From assembly GCA_022770425.1 (NCBI GenBank), contig JALEHY010000055.1, positions 1 through 13,432 on the forward strand: DNA of 13,432 nt. The letters are read 5' to 3'. This DNA comes from Parvimonas sp. GTDB taxonomy: Bacteria > Bacillota > Clostridia > Tissierellales > Peptoniphilaceae. Below the pieces are notes generated by a model. That model was not told where the DNA came from. It saw only the letters and a list, made by a program, of their open reading frames with translations, and made no database searches. This document shows positions 6,319-13,432 of this stretch, in pieces; positions within the stretch are counted from its first letter, which is position 1, and every line of letters begins with the position of its first letter. Made by a program: the position numbers and the translations under genes.

Positions 6319-6338
6319 ATATTATAAAATATTATAAA
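6319..6338. repeat. Two tandem copies of ATATTATAAA
   Basis: Exact 10-base unit repeated twice, followed by a partial third (ATATTA at 6339-6344), just after TATAAT at 6315-6320 and upstream of the membrane protein gene. It may place overlapping -10-like sequences in tandem, or be simple-sequence slippage. Confidence 0.4.
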
Positions 6339-6410
6339 ATATTAAGTAAAATAAAATTATATTTCTTTAAGTGTGAGCATTGCCTGCTTTTTGAATTGGA
6401 GGTGATTGAA

Positions 6411-7442
6411 ATGGGATTTTTTATAGGGGCCTTGATTTTTTTTATTGCAATGATCCTTATTTTAGCTTTTACAATATTTTTATATATTCGTCTTGTAATT
6501 GCAGTAAAAAATAATAGTAATGTACCTAAGTGGATGTATAAAATAGGACATTCACTAAAGGGAAGAGGAACAGATGTGTATGAAGATTTTACAGATAAGT
6601 CTGCATTGAATGAAGTAAATTCTTACATAATAGGAATAGTAATAGTAAGTATAGTATCATATTTCACTTTTTACGGTAGATATTTTACGAATAACAAGAT
6701 AGCATTTTGGGGATATGCAGAATTTTTAATTATTCTTATCATGAGAATTATCATTTCTTTTGGAAAACCGCTTTTAAGCTTTATATTATCTGTAATAAAA
6801 AAATCAAAGTATAACTGTAATTTTTCTGCGGCTGCAAATTGTGTTATAGGTATGTTTTTGATTTCAATATTTGTCTGTATATTAACATTTACCATTACAG
6901 GACTTCCTGTAAAGTCTCCAATTGTTCAAGTAGGGGAGTATAAAATTGTTGTTGGACATACAACAGCAGGTGATTTGCTTTCAAACGGATTTACTTTTTC
7001 AGAAAAAACTCCAAACGATACTATTGAAAATAAAAGAAATAGCCATTTTTATTTTGGCGAGACAGTAGAACTTGTTAAAGATGGGAAAGGATATGGATAT
7101 GTGAATTTAACACCGGTATATGAAGATAAAGCACGACTTAAAGACTGTATCATTACATATTTTGGTATATCCTCAGAAAGTAATATGTTTAATTATGTTA
7201 AAATATGTAATAAAGATATTTCAAAACTGTCACTTGATTATTTTGAAAAAGAGAATGTGAGAGATGTTTTTTCCCTTTCTCCTATTAGTTATCGAGAATA
7301 TAAAGCAAGAGGACATTATTCTATCAGAATGCAAACCTATCCGTATATGCTTTGGAAAAGATATACAATAGAAGTTACTTTTTTCAGTGATGATAAATCG
7401 AATAAATTTGAAGTGTATGCACAACATACACTTTGGGAATGA
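6411..7442 (+). CDS. Four-helix membrane protein with large C-terminal domain, function unknown
   Basis: 343 residues from ATG 6411, set by GGAGGTG at 6398-6404; the in-frame TTG at 6396 overlaps that site and is rejected. Hydrophobic segments are at about residues 4-32, 72-90, 99-128 and 141-165, followed by a soluble domain of about 178 residues (166-343). With four crossings, both ends lie on the same side. The soluble part has alternating beta-like stretches ('VGEYKIVVGHTTAGDLLSNG', 'YGYVNLTPVYED', 'IEVTFFSDD') and ends in YAQHTLWE. I recognise no catalytic motif and no family. The phrase 'TAGDLLSNGFTF' recalls short repeats in lipoprotein-like proteins of unknown function, but this is weak. 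Its 58-base gap to the DNA glycosylase gene suggests co-transcription. Confidence 0.7.
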   Translation: MGFFIGALIFFIAMILILAFTIFLYIRLVIAVKNNSNVPKWMYKIGHSLKGRGTDVYEDFTDKSALNEVNSYIIGIVIVSIVSYFTFYGRYFTNNKIAFWGYAEFLIILIMRIIISFGKPLLSFILSVIKKSKYNCNFSAAANCVIGMFLISIFVCILTFTITGLPVKSPIVQVGEYKIVVGHTTAGDLLSNGFTFSEKTPNDTIENKRNSHFYFGETVELVKDGKGYGYVNLTPVYEDKARLKDCIITYFGISSESNMFNYVKICNKDISKLSLDYFEKENVRDVFSLSPISYREYKARGHYSIRMQTYPYMLWKRYTIEVTFFSDDKSNKFEVYAQHTLWE

Positions 7443-7500
7443 TTATAAAGCCCTTGATGAATATCATATAAAATATAATGCATTGAAAGGAGATAGAAAA

Positions 7501-8001
7501 GTGAGTAAATATCAAACTATAATCCATCCGTTTCAACCTATTTTTCAACCTAATTCAAAAATTTTAATATTAGGTTCATTTCCATCTGTAAAAACTCGAG
7601 AATATGGTTTCTTTTATGGTCATTCTCAAAATCGTTTTTGGCCTCTGCTTGAAAGGATTTTTGAAGAAACAATAGGTAAAGATATAGAAGAAAGAAAAAA
7701 ATTTCTTTTTAAACATCATATTGCTATCTATGATGTTATTTATCAGTGCGACATCATTGGGTCGAGCGATGCCAGCATACAAAATGTAATTCCGTCCGAT
7801 TTAAGTCTTATATTTAACTCGTCGGATATAAAAAATGTTTTTTGTAATGGCAAGACATCATATCGTTATTATCAAAAATATCAAGAAAAGAAAATTGGTG
7901 TTAAAGGAATGCTGCTCCCATCTACAAGCTCTGCTAATGCAAGAATTTCTATGGATGATTTATATAATCAATGGAAAATAATAAAATTACTTAAAAATTA
8001 A
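7501..8001 (+). CDS. Hypoxanthine (deoxyinosine) DNA glycosylase, UDG superfamily family 6
   Basis: 166 residues from GTG 7501, with AAAGGAG at 7486-7492; in-frame upstream codons overlap the previous gene and have no binding site. Motif 1 is ILGSFPS (23-29) followed by REYGFFYGHSQNRFW (33-47), whose His41 and Asn44 are conserved; the C-terminal motif is PSTSSANA (140-147). This pattern is that of the HDG family, which removes hypoxanthine, the product of adenine deamination, from DNA. The length agrees with the family, about 160-170 residues. The enzyme would start base excision repair in the cytoplasm. It ends at a bidirectional terminator shared with ppdK. Confidence 0.9.
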   Translation: MSKYQTIIHPFQPIFQPNSKILILGSFPSVKTREYGFFYGHSQNRFWPLLERIFEETIGKDIEERKKFLFKHHIAIYDVIYQCDIIGSSDASIQNVIPSDLSLIFNSSDIKNVFCNGKTSYRYYQKYQEKKIGVKGMLLPSTSSANARISMDDLYNQWKIIKLLKN

Positions 8002-8028
8002 TATTTATATTAGTTTTAAAGAGAATTT

Positions 8029-8060
8029 AAAAAAGGATAGCGAGTTGCTATCCTTTTTTT
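8029..8060. terminator. Bidirectional Rho-independent terminator between the glycosylase gene and ppdK
   Basis: Six A (8029-8034), GGATAGC (8035-8041), loop GAGTT, GCTATCC (8047-8053), seven T (8054-8060). Because the stem is flanked by A on one side and T on the other it can stop transcription in both directions, as needed by these converging genes. Confidence 0.95.
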
Positions 8061-8068
8061 AAAACATA

Positions 8069-10693
8069 TTATTTACTTTGTTTAATTTTTGCTTGTGCTG
8101 CTGCAAGTCTTGCAATAGGCACTCTAAATGGTGAGCATGATACATAGTCGATTCCGACTGAATTTAAAAATTCAATTGTCTCAGGATCTCCACCGTGTTC
8201 TCCACAAATTCCTACATGTAAATTAGGATTTGTTTCTCTTCCGAGTTTGAAAGAAGTTTTAATTAACTTTCCGACACCTTTTTGATCTAATTTTGAGAAT
8301 GGATTAAAATCAAATATTTTTTTGCTTTCATATTCATTTAAAAATTTACCTGCATCATCTCTTGAAAATCCAAAAGTCATTTGAGTTAAGTCGTTTGTAC
8401 CATAACTGAAAAATTCCGCTTCTGTTGCAATTTCATCAGCTAAAAGTGCTGCTCTTGGAATTTCAATCATTGTACCGATTTTATATTTTATATTTTCATT
8501 TAATTCTTTTAATGTTAACTCGATTTCTTCAACGATTTCTCTTTTAACATATTTTAATTCTTCTACTTCTCCTACTAATGGAATCATTATTTCAGGAGTT
8601 ATTGAGATGTTTAAGTCTTTTTGTGCTTTTATTGCCGCTGTTATTATTGCTCTTGCTTGCATTCTGTATATTTCAGGGAAAGTTACTGCAAGTCTGCAAC
8701 CTCTATGACCAAGCATAGGATTTACTTCTTCAAGTTCAAGAATAACATCTCTTAAATAATCTTCAGAAATTTTCATTTCTGTTGCTAATTTTATTATATC
8801 TTGAGGTTCATAAGGTAAGAACTCATGTAGAGGCGGATCTAAAAGTCTTATTGTAGCAGATTTTTCCTTTAAAACACAATAAATGTCGTAAAAATCTTTT
8901 TCTTGCATTGGTCTTATCTTTTCTAATGCAGCAACTCTTTGTTCTAATGTTTTAGAAAGAATCATTTGTCTTACAACCGGTATTCTGTCTTTGTCAAAGA
9001 ACATATGTTCAGTTCTGCAAAGACCTATACCTTCAGCACCAAAATCAACTGCTTGTTTTGCATCACGAGGATTATCTGCATTAGCTCTTACACCTAAATC
9101 TTTTATTTCATTTACCCAATCCATGAATATTTTGAAATTTCCTGTTAATTTTGGATTTAACTTTTCAATTTCTCCCTTGTATATAATACCTGTAGTACCA
9201 TCAAGAGAAATTACATCACCTTCATGAATAATATCATCTTTTGTTTTTATAATTTTTTCAAATTCGTCAACTTTTATTTCACTTGCACCTGCAATACAGC
9301 ATTTTCCCATACCTCTTGCAACAACGGCTGCATGGGAAGTCATACCGCCTCTTGCGGTTAAAATTCCTTCAGCTTCAACCATACCTTCAATATCTTCCGG
9401 AGAAGTTTCTTGACGAACTAATATAACTTTCTCTCCGTTGTTAACAGCTGTTACGATATCTTTGGAGTGGAAATATACTTTTCCGCTTGCAGCTCCTGGT
9501 GAGGCAGCAAGTCCTCTTGCCAAGATAGGAGTGTTTTTCATCATTTCAGAATTAAATATAGGGTGAAGTAGTTGATCTAAACTTTTTGGTTCAACTCTCA
9601 GTATTGCTTCTTCTTTTGTAATTAAACCTTCATTTACTAAATCAACTGCAACATTAATTGCAGCATCGGTAGTTCTTTTTCCGTTTCTTGTTTGTAATAG
9701 ATATAATGTCCCTTTTTCAATAGTAAATTCTAAATCTTGCATATCTTTATAGTGTTTTTCCAATATTTTAGAAATATTTAAAAACTCATCATAAACTTCA
9801 GGCATTATTTCTTTTAACTTTTCAATAGATTCAGGAGTTCTAATTCCTGCAACTACATCCTCGCCTTGTGCATTCATCAAAAATTCACCAAATAATTTAT
9901 TTTCACCTGTACTTGGGTTACGAGAAAAAGCTACACCTGTACCACTTGTATTTCCCATATTCCCAAAAACCATTGCTTGAACATTTACAGCAGTCCCTAA
10001 AGAGTCATCAATAGAGTTTAACTTTCTGTAAATTATAGCACGAGGATTCATCCATGACTTAAATACAGCTTTTATTGCTATTATAAGTTGTTCGATAGGG
10101 TCTTGAGGAAATTCTCGACCTGTTTCTGATTTAAATATTTTTTTAAATTTTTCTACTAAATATTTTAAATCTTCAGCAGTTAATTCAGTATCCAATTTTA
10201 GTTTTTTTTCTTCTTTAATTTTTTCTATTTCACTTTCAAAATAAACTTTTGGAATTTCCATAGCAACATCACTAAACATTTGGATAAATCTTCTGTAACT
10301 GTCAAATGCAAATCTTTCATTATTAGTAGAATTTGCAAGTCCTATAACAGAACTGTCATTCAAACCTAAATTAAGAATAGTGTCCATCATACCTGGCATA
10401 GATATAACTGAACCGCTTCTTACAGAAAATAGTAGAGGATTTTCCGTACTTGAAAAACTCTTATGTAGTTTCTTTTCACAATCTTTAATATGAAGTTTTA
10501 TTTCTTCAATTAAATCATCAGAAATTTTTTCATCATTTTTGTAAAAATTATTACATGCTTCAGTAGTAATAGTAAAACCGAAAGGAACATTTAACCCGAT
10601 ATTTGTCATTTCAGCAAGGTTAGCTCCTTTTCCGCCCAATAAAGCTCTCATGTCTTTATTGCCTTCGTCAAAATTGTAAACAAATTTGCTCAT
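8069..10693 (-). CDS. ppdK: Pyruvate,phosphate dikinase
   Basis: 874 residues, the standard bacterial length. The start is the ATG at 10693, with GGAGG at 10703-10699 and a 5-base spacing; the in-frame TTG at 10705 is part of that site. It converts pyruvate + ATP + phosphate to PEP + AMP + diphosphate, reversibly, in the cytoplasm; many anaerobes use it glycolytically to gain diphosphate-linked ATP. Domains: N-terminal ATP-grasp (about 1-340; GGKGANLAEM at 20-29), swivelling phosphohistidine domain with GGMTSHAAVVARG (449-461; His454 carries the phosphate and Thr452 is the regulatory target), and the C-terminal PEP/pyruvate barrel (about 530-874) with RTEHMFF (560-566) and catalytic Cys830 in GICGEHGGDP. 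All key residues are present. It is second in an operon with its own regulator. Confidence 0.98.
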   Translation of the reverse strand: MSKFVYNFDEGNKDMRALLGGKGANLAEMTNIGLNVPFGFTITTEACNNFYKNDEKISDDLIEEIKLHIKDCEKKLHKSFSSTENPLLFSVRSGSVISMPGMMDTILNLGLNDSSVIGLANSTNNERFAFDSYRRFIQMFSDVAMEIPKVYFESEIEKIKEEKKLKLDTELTAEDLKYLVEKFKKIFKSETGREFPQDPIEQLIIAIKAVFKSWMNPRAIIYRKLNSIDDSLGTAVNVQAMVFGNMGNTSGTGVAFSRNPSTGENKLFGEFLMNAQGEDVVAGIRTPESIEKLKEIMPEVYDEFLNISKILEKHYKDMQDLEFTIEKGTLYLLQTRNGKRTTDAAINVAVDLVNEGLITKEEAILRVEPKSLDQLLHPIFNSEMMKNTPILARGLAASPGAASGKVYFHSKDIVTAVNNGEKVILVRQETSPEDIEGMVEAEGILTARGGMTSHAAVVARGMGKCCIAGASEIKVDEFEKIIKTKDDIIHEGDVISLDGTTGIIYKGEIEKLNPKLTGNFKIFMDWVNEIKDLGVRANADNPRDAKQAVDFGAEGIGLCRTEHMFFDKDRIPVVRQMILSKTLEQRVAALEKIRPMQEKDFYDIYCVLKEKSATIRLLDPPLHEFLPYEPQDIIKLATEMKISEDYLRDVILELEEVNPMLGHRGCRLAVTFPEIYRMQARAIITAAIKAQKDLNISITPEIMIPLVGEVEELKYVKREIVEEIELTLKELNENIKYKIGTMIEIPRAALLADEIATEAEFFSYGTNDLTQMTFGFSRDDAGKFLNEYESKKIFDFNPFSKLDQKGVGKLIKTSFKLGRETNPNLHVGICGEHGGDPETIEFLNSVGIDYVSCSPFRVPIARLAAAQAKIKQSK

Positions 10694-10705
10694 CTTTTCC
10701 TCCAA

Positions 10706-11512
10706 TTACTTATTGATTTTTAACAAATGTTTCAAAATTATCTCCGCTGTTTCTTCAATTGCTTTATTTGAAACATTTATTATAGGACAGCCTACTTTTT
10801 TCATTATTCTATCAGAATATTCAAGCTCTTCAAGTATCCTATTTGAATTTGAGTAAATGCTGTTATCAGGAAGACCTAACGATTTAAGTCTTTCTTTTCT
10901 TATACTTTCCAATTTTTCTAAAGAATTTGTCAATCCAATGACTTTTTTAGGAGAAATTTGGAATAATTCTTCAGGAACAGGAGTTTCAGGAACTAACGGA
11001 ACATTTGCAACTCTTATATTTTTATTTGCAAGATACATAGACAAAGGAGTTTTAGAAGTACGTGAGATGCCGATTATTACTAAATCAGCAATTAAAAGCC
11101 CTCTGGGATCCTTTCCGTCATCATATCTAACCGCAAACTCAATTGAATCAATTCTTTTAAAATACTCCTCATTCAATTTTCTAAGTGCACCGGGTTTATT
11201 TCCGGGAGTTGAGTTTGTCACTCTTTGAATTGCTAAAATAGATGCAGAAAGTAAATCTACACTTGTTATACTGTTTAGCTCACAAAATTTTTTTGTATAA
11301 TCTAAAAGTGAAGTATCAACTAAAGAATAAAATAAAATCGAATTTTCAGTTTCTTTACAATTATTTAAGATTTCAGAAAGATTTAAAAATTCTCTGATAT
11401 TCGAAAATCTTTTAAAATCATAATTAATGTTATTAAACTGCGCAAGAGCTGCTCTTGCAAGTTGTTCAGCAGTTTCACCCGTTGAATCGGAAATTAAAAA
11501 TATATTAAGCAT
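10706..11512 (-). CDS. yqfL: PPDK regulatory protein (DUF299 kinase/pyrophosphorylase)
   Basis: 268 residues from ATG 11512, with AAGGAGG at 11526-11520. It is a bifunctional enzyme: ADP-dependent phosphorylation of a Thr near the catalytic His inactivates PPDK, and phosphate-dependent removal of that phosphate reactivates it. Signs are the N-terminal IFLISDSTGETAEQLARAAL (4-23) and the P-loop GISRTSKT (148-155) followed by PLSMYLA and 'NVPLVPETPVPEELF' (170-184). The stop is 12 bases from the ppdK start on the same strand, and PPDK keeps the Thr-Ser-His target. The homologue acting on PEP synthetase (PpsR) is excluded because the partner here is PPDK. Confidence 0.96.
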   Translation of the reverse strand: MLNIFLISDSTGETAEQLARAALAQFNNINYDFKRFSNIREFLNLSEILNNCKETENSILFYSLVDTSLLDYTKKFCELNSITSVDLLSASILAIQRVTNSTPGNKPGALRKLNEEYFKRIDSIEFAVRYDDGKDPRGLLIADLVIIGISRTSKTPLSMYLANKNIRVANVPLVPETPVPEELFQISPKKVIGLTNSLEKLESIRKERLKSLGLPDNSIYSNSNRILEELEYSDRIMKKVGCPIINVSNKAIEETAEIILKHLLKINK

Positions 11513-11535
11513 TTACCTTCCTCCTTACAAGGTAT

Positions 11536-11564
11536 ATTATAAACTTTTGTTTTAATAATTACAA
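11536..11564 (-). promoter_or_regulatory. Promoter of the pdrP-ppdK operon
   Basis: Minus strand: -35 TTGTAA (11564-11559), 17-base spacer, -10 TATAAT (11541-11536). The predicted start near 11530 lies very close to the AAGGAGG site, so the leader is only about 17 bases and carries no attenuator or riboswitch. Confidence 0.7.
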
Positions 11565-11660
11565 GTATATAAATTGCATAAAATATTTATAAATACATAA
11601 AAAACATTAAAATTTATGATATTTTTTCATTAAATTAATAAAGTTTACATTTTTTTTTAT

Positions 11661-11690
11661 TTGTGTTAAAATTGAAAAAATGGTTATACT
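11661..11690 (+). promoter_or_regulatory. Possible promoter of the L,D-transpeptidase gene
   Basis: TTGTGT at 11661-11666 and TATACT at 11685-11690, with an 18-base spacer. It sits in the AT-rich divergent region shared with the pdrP promoter; the two do not overlap, being about 97 bases apart. Confidence 0.45.
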
Positions 11691-11727
11691 AACTAAAGTA
11701 TGATTTAATACTCGTGGAGGTGTTATT

Positions 11728-13125
11728 TTGATAAAAAAATCAAAAAAAGTTAATAAAAATAACTTGACTAAAAAAATATTAATTATAACCGGTTCTGCTT
11801 TTTTAACTATTTATTTATTTGGAGTTATATTATTTTCTTTTATCGCATTACCAAATACAAAACTTAACGGTAATGATATAAGCTATTTGATGATAGAGGA
11901 TGTTTTTAATAAAGATTGGACTGATTTTTCAATAAAACTCAATAGAGTAGATGGTAAAACAGATAGTTTTAAAGTTGAAAAAATTAATTATAACGAAACT
12001 TTTGAAGGTTCTAAAAAATTATTACAAAATCAATTTTTATGGCCGATTTCATTTTTTACAAGTAGAGATGTAAATATGAAAGTTACCGTAAATTATGATG
12101 ATAAAAAATTTAATGAATTTTTGACTAACACTCCTGTTCTTAAAGGAATAAAACATCCTGAAGATGCAAAAATAATTTTTAAAGATGGTAAATATGTCAT
12201 AAAAGATGAGATTTTAGGAACATATACTACTAAAGATAAGTTGAAAGAGGCAATTTTAGTTTCTATTTTGGAACGAAAAAACACATTGGATATGTCAACA
12301 ATTTCGGAACAACCAAAAATTACTAAAAATGATACTAAATTAAAAGATGCTTTAAAAAAATATGAAAAACTTACCGAACTAAAGTATACTTTATCTATAG
12401 GAAATTTGAAAGAAGTTTTACAAGGAGAAACTTTAGCTAATATTTTTTCTTTTGTTGATGATGAATTAAAACCCGATGAACAAAAAGTTAAAGAATATGT
12501 CAGAAGAACAGCTATAAAATATGATACTTACGGAATGGACAGAAAATTTGAAACAACCGGAAAAGGTAAAGTAGAAGTTTCAGGAAAAGAAGGAATTTAT
12601 GGTTGGCAAATTGATGTAAATAAAACAACAGATACATTGATAGAAAAAATTTTGACTTTTGAATCTGCTGAATTCGAACCGGTTTTTATTCATAAAGGTT
12701 ATTTTTATGATGAAAGTGGAGACATTGGAAATACTTATATAGAAATAGATATTTCCAGACAACATATGTGGTTTTACAAAGACGGAAAATTAATTATGGA
12801 TACAGATATTGTAACAGGTGATGTTGCAAAAAATGTTGAAACTCCAGTTGGAGTAATGAAAATTTGGAGTAGAGAAAAGGATAAAAATCTTAAAGGACTT
12901 ACTCCGCAAGGATATGATTATGTTTCACATGTAGATTATTGGATGCCAATAAATTGGAAGGGCGTAGGATTACATGATGCACCTTGGAGAAATGGACAAT
13001 TCGGTGGTGATTTATATAAAAATTCAGGAAGTTATGGTTGTATAAATACTCCTTTGGATAAAGTTAAAATTATATATGACAATGTAAAAATTGATACACC
13101 TGTTGTAATATACAAGAGCAATTAA
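11728..13125 (+). CDS. Membrane-anchored L,D-transpeptidase (YkuD domain)
   Basis: 465 residues from TTG 11728; GGAGG at 11716-11720 supports this start and no nearby in-frame ATG competes. Residues 1-16 are Lys-rich cytoplasmic, 17-40 form one signal-anchor helix, and the rest lies outside. Residues about 55-320 resemble the repeated PG_binding_4-type region often paired with YkuD in Gram-positives (for example 'KHPEDAKIIFKDGKYVI' at 142-158). The YkuD domain is about 336-462, with His416 in GVGLHDAPW and the SGSYGCIN motif (433-440), Cys438 being the nucleophile. The enzyme joins stem peptides through 3-3 cross-links or attaches proteins to peptidoglycan, and is poorly inhibited by penicillins. 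All catalytic residues are present. Confidence 0.95.
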   Translation: MIKKSKKVNKNNLTKKILIITGSAFLTIYLFGVILFSFIALPNTKLNGNDISYLMIEDVFNKDWTDFSIKLNRVDGKTDSFKVEKINYNETFEGSKKLLQNQFLWPISFFTSRDVNMKVTVNYDDKKFNEFLTNTPVLKGIKHPEDAKIIFKDGKYVIKDEILGTYTTKDKLKEAILVSILERKNTLDMSTISEQPKITKNDTKLKDALKKYEKLTELKYTLSIGNLKEVLQGETLANIFSFVDDELKPDEQKVKEYVRRTAIKYDTYGMDRKFETTGKGKVEVSGKEGIYGWQIDVNKTTDTLIEKILTFESAEFEPVFIHKGYFYDESGDIGNTYIEIDISRQHMWFYKDGKLIMDTDIVTGDVAKNVETPVGVMKIWSREKDKNLKGLTPQGYDYVSHVDYWMPINWKGVGLHDAPWRNGQFGGDLYKNSGSYGCINTPLDKVKIIYDNVKIDTPVVIYKSN

Positions 13126-13130
13126 ACATT

Positions 13131-13194
13131 AAAAGTTGAAAATATTTTATTGTGACTGATTTAAAGAAACACTATTTATTTTCAACTTTTTTAT
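13131..13194 (+). terminator. Possible terminator of the L,D-transpeptidase gene, 14-bp stem
   Basis: AAAAGTTGAAAATA (13131-13144) is the perfect reverse complement of 13177-13190, which leads into TTATTTTAA. The loop is long (32 bases) and the stem AT-rich, so it may act as a weak terminator. It starts 6 bases after the stop codon. Confidence 0.5.
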
Positions 13195-13216
13195 TTTAAT
13201 ATGATGATAAAATTTA

Positions 13217-13245
13217 TTGAATTCTTAATTTTTCAGTGATATAAT
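13217..13245 (+). promoter_or_regulatory. Promoter of the aminopeptidase P family gene
   Basis: -35 TTGAAT (13217-13222), 17-base spacer, -10 TATAAT (13240-13245), with an extended -10 TG at 13237-13238. It gives a leader of about 25 bases ending in the AAGGAGG site. Confidence 0.8.
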
Positions 13246-13276
13246 ATAAATATATTGTACAAGGAGGTATTATCAT

Positions 13277-13432
13277 ATGATTAATAAGAGAATTAAAAGA
13301 TTAAGAGAACTTATGGCAAAGAGAAATATTGATGCTTATATTATTCCAAGTTCCGATCCTCATCAGTCAGAATATTTAGCTGATTATTATAAGACAAGAG
13401 AATTTATTTCAGGATTTACAGGATCGGCAGGA
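13277..13432 (+). CDS. Aminopeptidase P family (Xaa-Pro) protein, N-terminal part, runs off right edge
   Basis: ATG 13277 with AAGGAGG at 13261-13267; the 52 codons seen stay open to the edge. The translation MINKRIKRLRELMAKRNIDA followed by YIIPSSDPHQSEYLADYYKT and REFISGFTGSAG matches the N-terminal creatinase-like domain of the long M24 family aminopeptidases P (about 590 residues). These cytoplasmic metalloenzymes cut the first residue from peptides with proline in second place. The metal-binding catalytic domain lies outside the window, so activity cannot be judged. Confidence 0.9.
   Translation, partial: MINKRIKRLRELMAKRNIDAYIIPSSDPHQSEYLADYYKTREFISGFTGSAG

Larger units (their letters stand above)
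6006..6410. other. Non-coding AT-rich gap between the AbiH remnant and the membrane protein gene
   Basis: About 400 bases with no reading frame that carries a ribosome binding site or recognisable protein. It contains the long hairpin at 6074-6131 and a small tandem repeat at 6319-6338. TATAAT occurs at 6315-6320 without a convincing -35 at the right distance. The right end holds the GGAGGTG binding site (6398-6404) of the next gene. I see no tRNA, riboswitch or insertion sequence in it. It may be scar DNA left by the deletion that shortened the AbiH-like gene. Confidence 0.6.

Noticed and set aside
6396..6410. TTG 6396 as the start of the membrane protein
   Set aside because: The codons following it are themselves the GGAGGTG ribosome binding site for ATG 6411.
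7387..7500. Longer N-terminus of the DNA glycosylase starting at 7387
   Set aside because: It would overlap the membrane protein gene, has no binding site, and adds residues absent from the family; GTG 7501 has AAAGGAG.
10694..10705. TTG 10705 as the ppdK start
   Set aside because: It lies inside the GGAGG ribosome binding site that serves ATG 10693, and the family starts at MSKFVYNF.
1..13432. CRISPR array, tRNA or rRNA genes, riboswitch, transposase or integrase
   Set aside because: I saw no regularly spaced repeats, no cloverleaf with conserved tRNA bases, no known aptamer pattern and no recombinase motifs on either strand.

Overview
The window is very AT-rich bacterial DNA with strong AGGAGG-type ribosome binding sites, frequent TTG/GTG starts and extended -10 promoters. 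With pyruvate,phosphate dikinase plus its regulatory protein, a membrane-anchored YkuD L,D-transpeptidase and several redox/stress genes, this fits a low-GC Gram-positive anaerobe. A Clostridia/Tissierellia lineage (for example a Parvimonas/Peptoniphilaceae-like coccus) is my best guess; the genus is inference.

Left part, 1-8060, all real genes but one on the + strand, looks accessory and is rich in damage and stress functions. (a) 1-1992 is a tight three-gene run: a GyrI-like protein (5' end outside the window), a ClbS/DfsB (DUF1706) protein and an SPL-family radical SAM enzyme. The first two families both have characterised members that hydrolyse the cyclopropane warheads of DNA-alkylating natural products, and the third is related to a DNA lesion repair enzyme, so a genotoxin-protection cassette is a reasonable hypothesis. 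(b) 2174-3545 has a strong promoter overlapped by an ATGTAA-N9-TTACAT palindrome, then a protein made of two SnoaL/NTF2-like domains, then a YwnA-type Rrf2 repressor that probably controls the pair. (c) 3749-5525 is an overlapping pair: a zinc-dependent macrodomain hydrolase and a class M sirtuin (SirTM), a reversible ADP-ribosylation system. The usual lipoylated partner genes (GcvH-L, LplA2) are absent from the window. (d) 5665-6005, minus strand, is a shrunken AbiH-like phage-resistance gene that still has promoter, RBS and terminator. (e) 6006-6410 is non-coding and holds a long two-part hairpin. (f) 6411-8001 carries a four-helix membrane protein of unknown function and a family 6 hypoxanthine/deoxyinosine DNA glycosylase, ending at a bidirectional terminator.

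Right part, 8069-13432, looks like core genome: the minus-strand operon pdrP-ppdK (regulator first, 12-base gap), a divergent promoter region, an L,D-transpeptidase, and the first 52 codons of an aminopeptidase P (Xaa-Pro) family protein running off the right edge.

The best candidates for new biology are the putative cyclopropanoid-genotoxin cassette at the left edge and the stripped-down SirTM/Zn-macrodomain pair.
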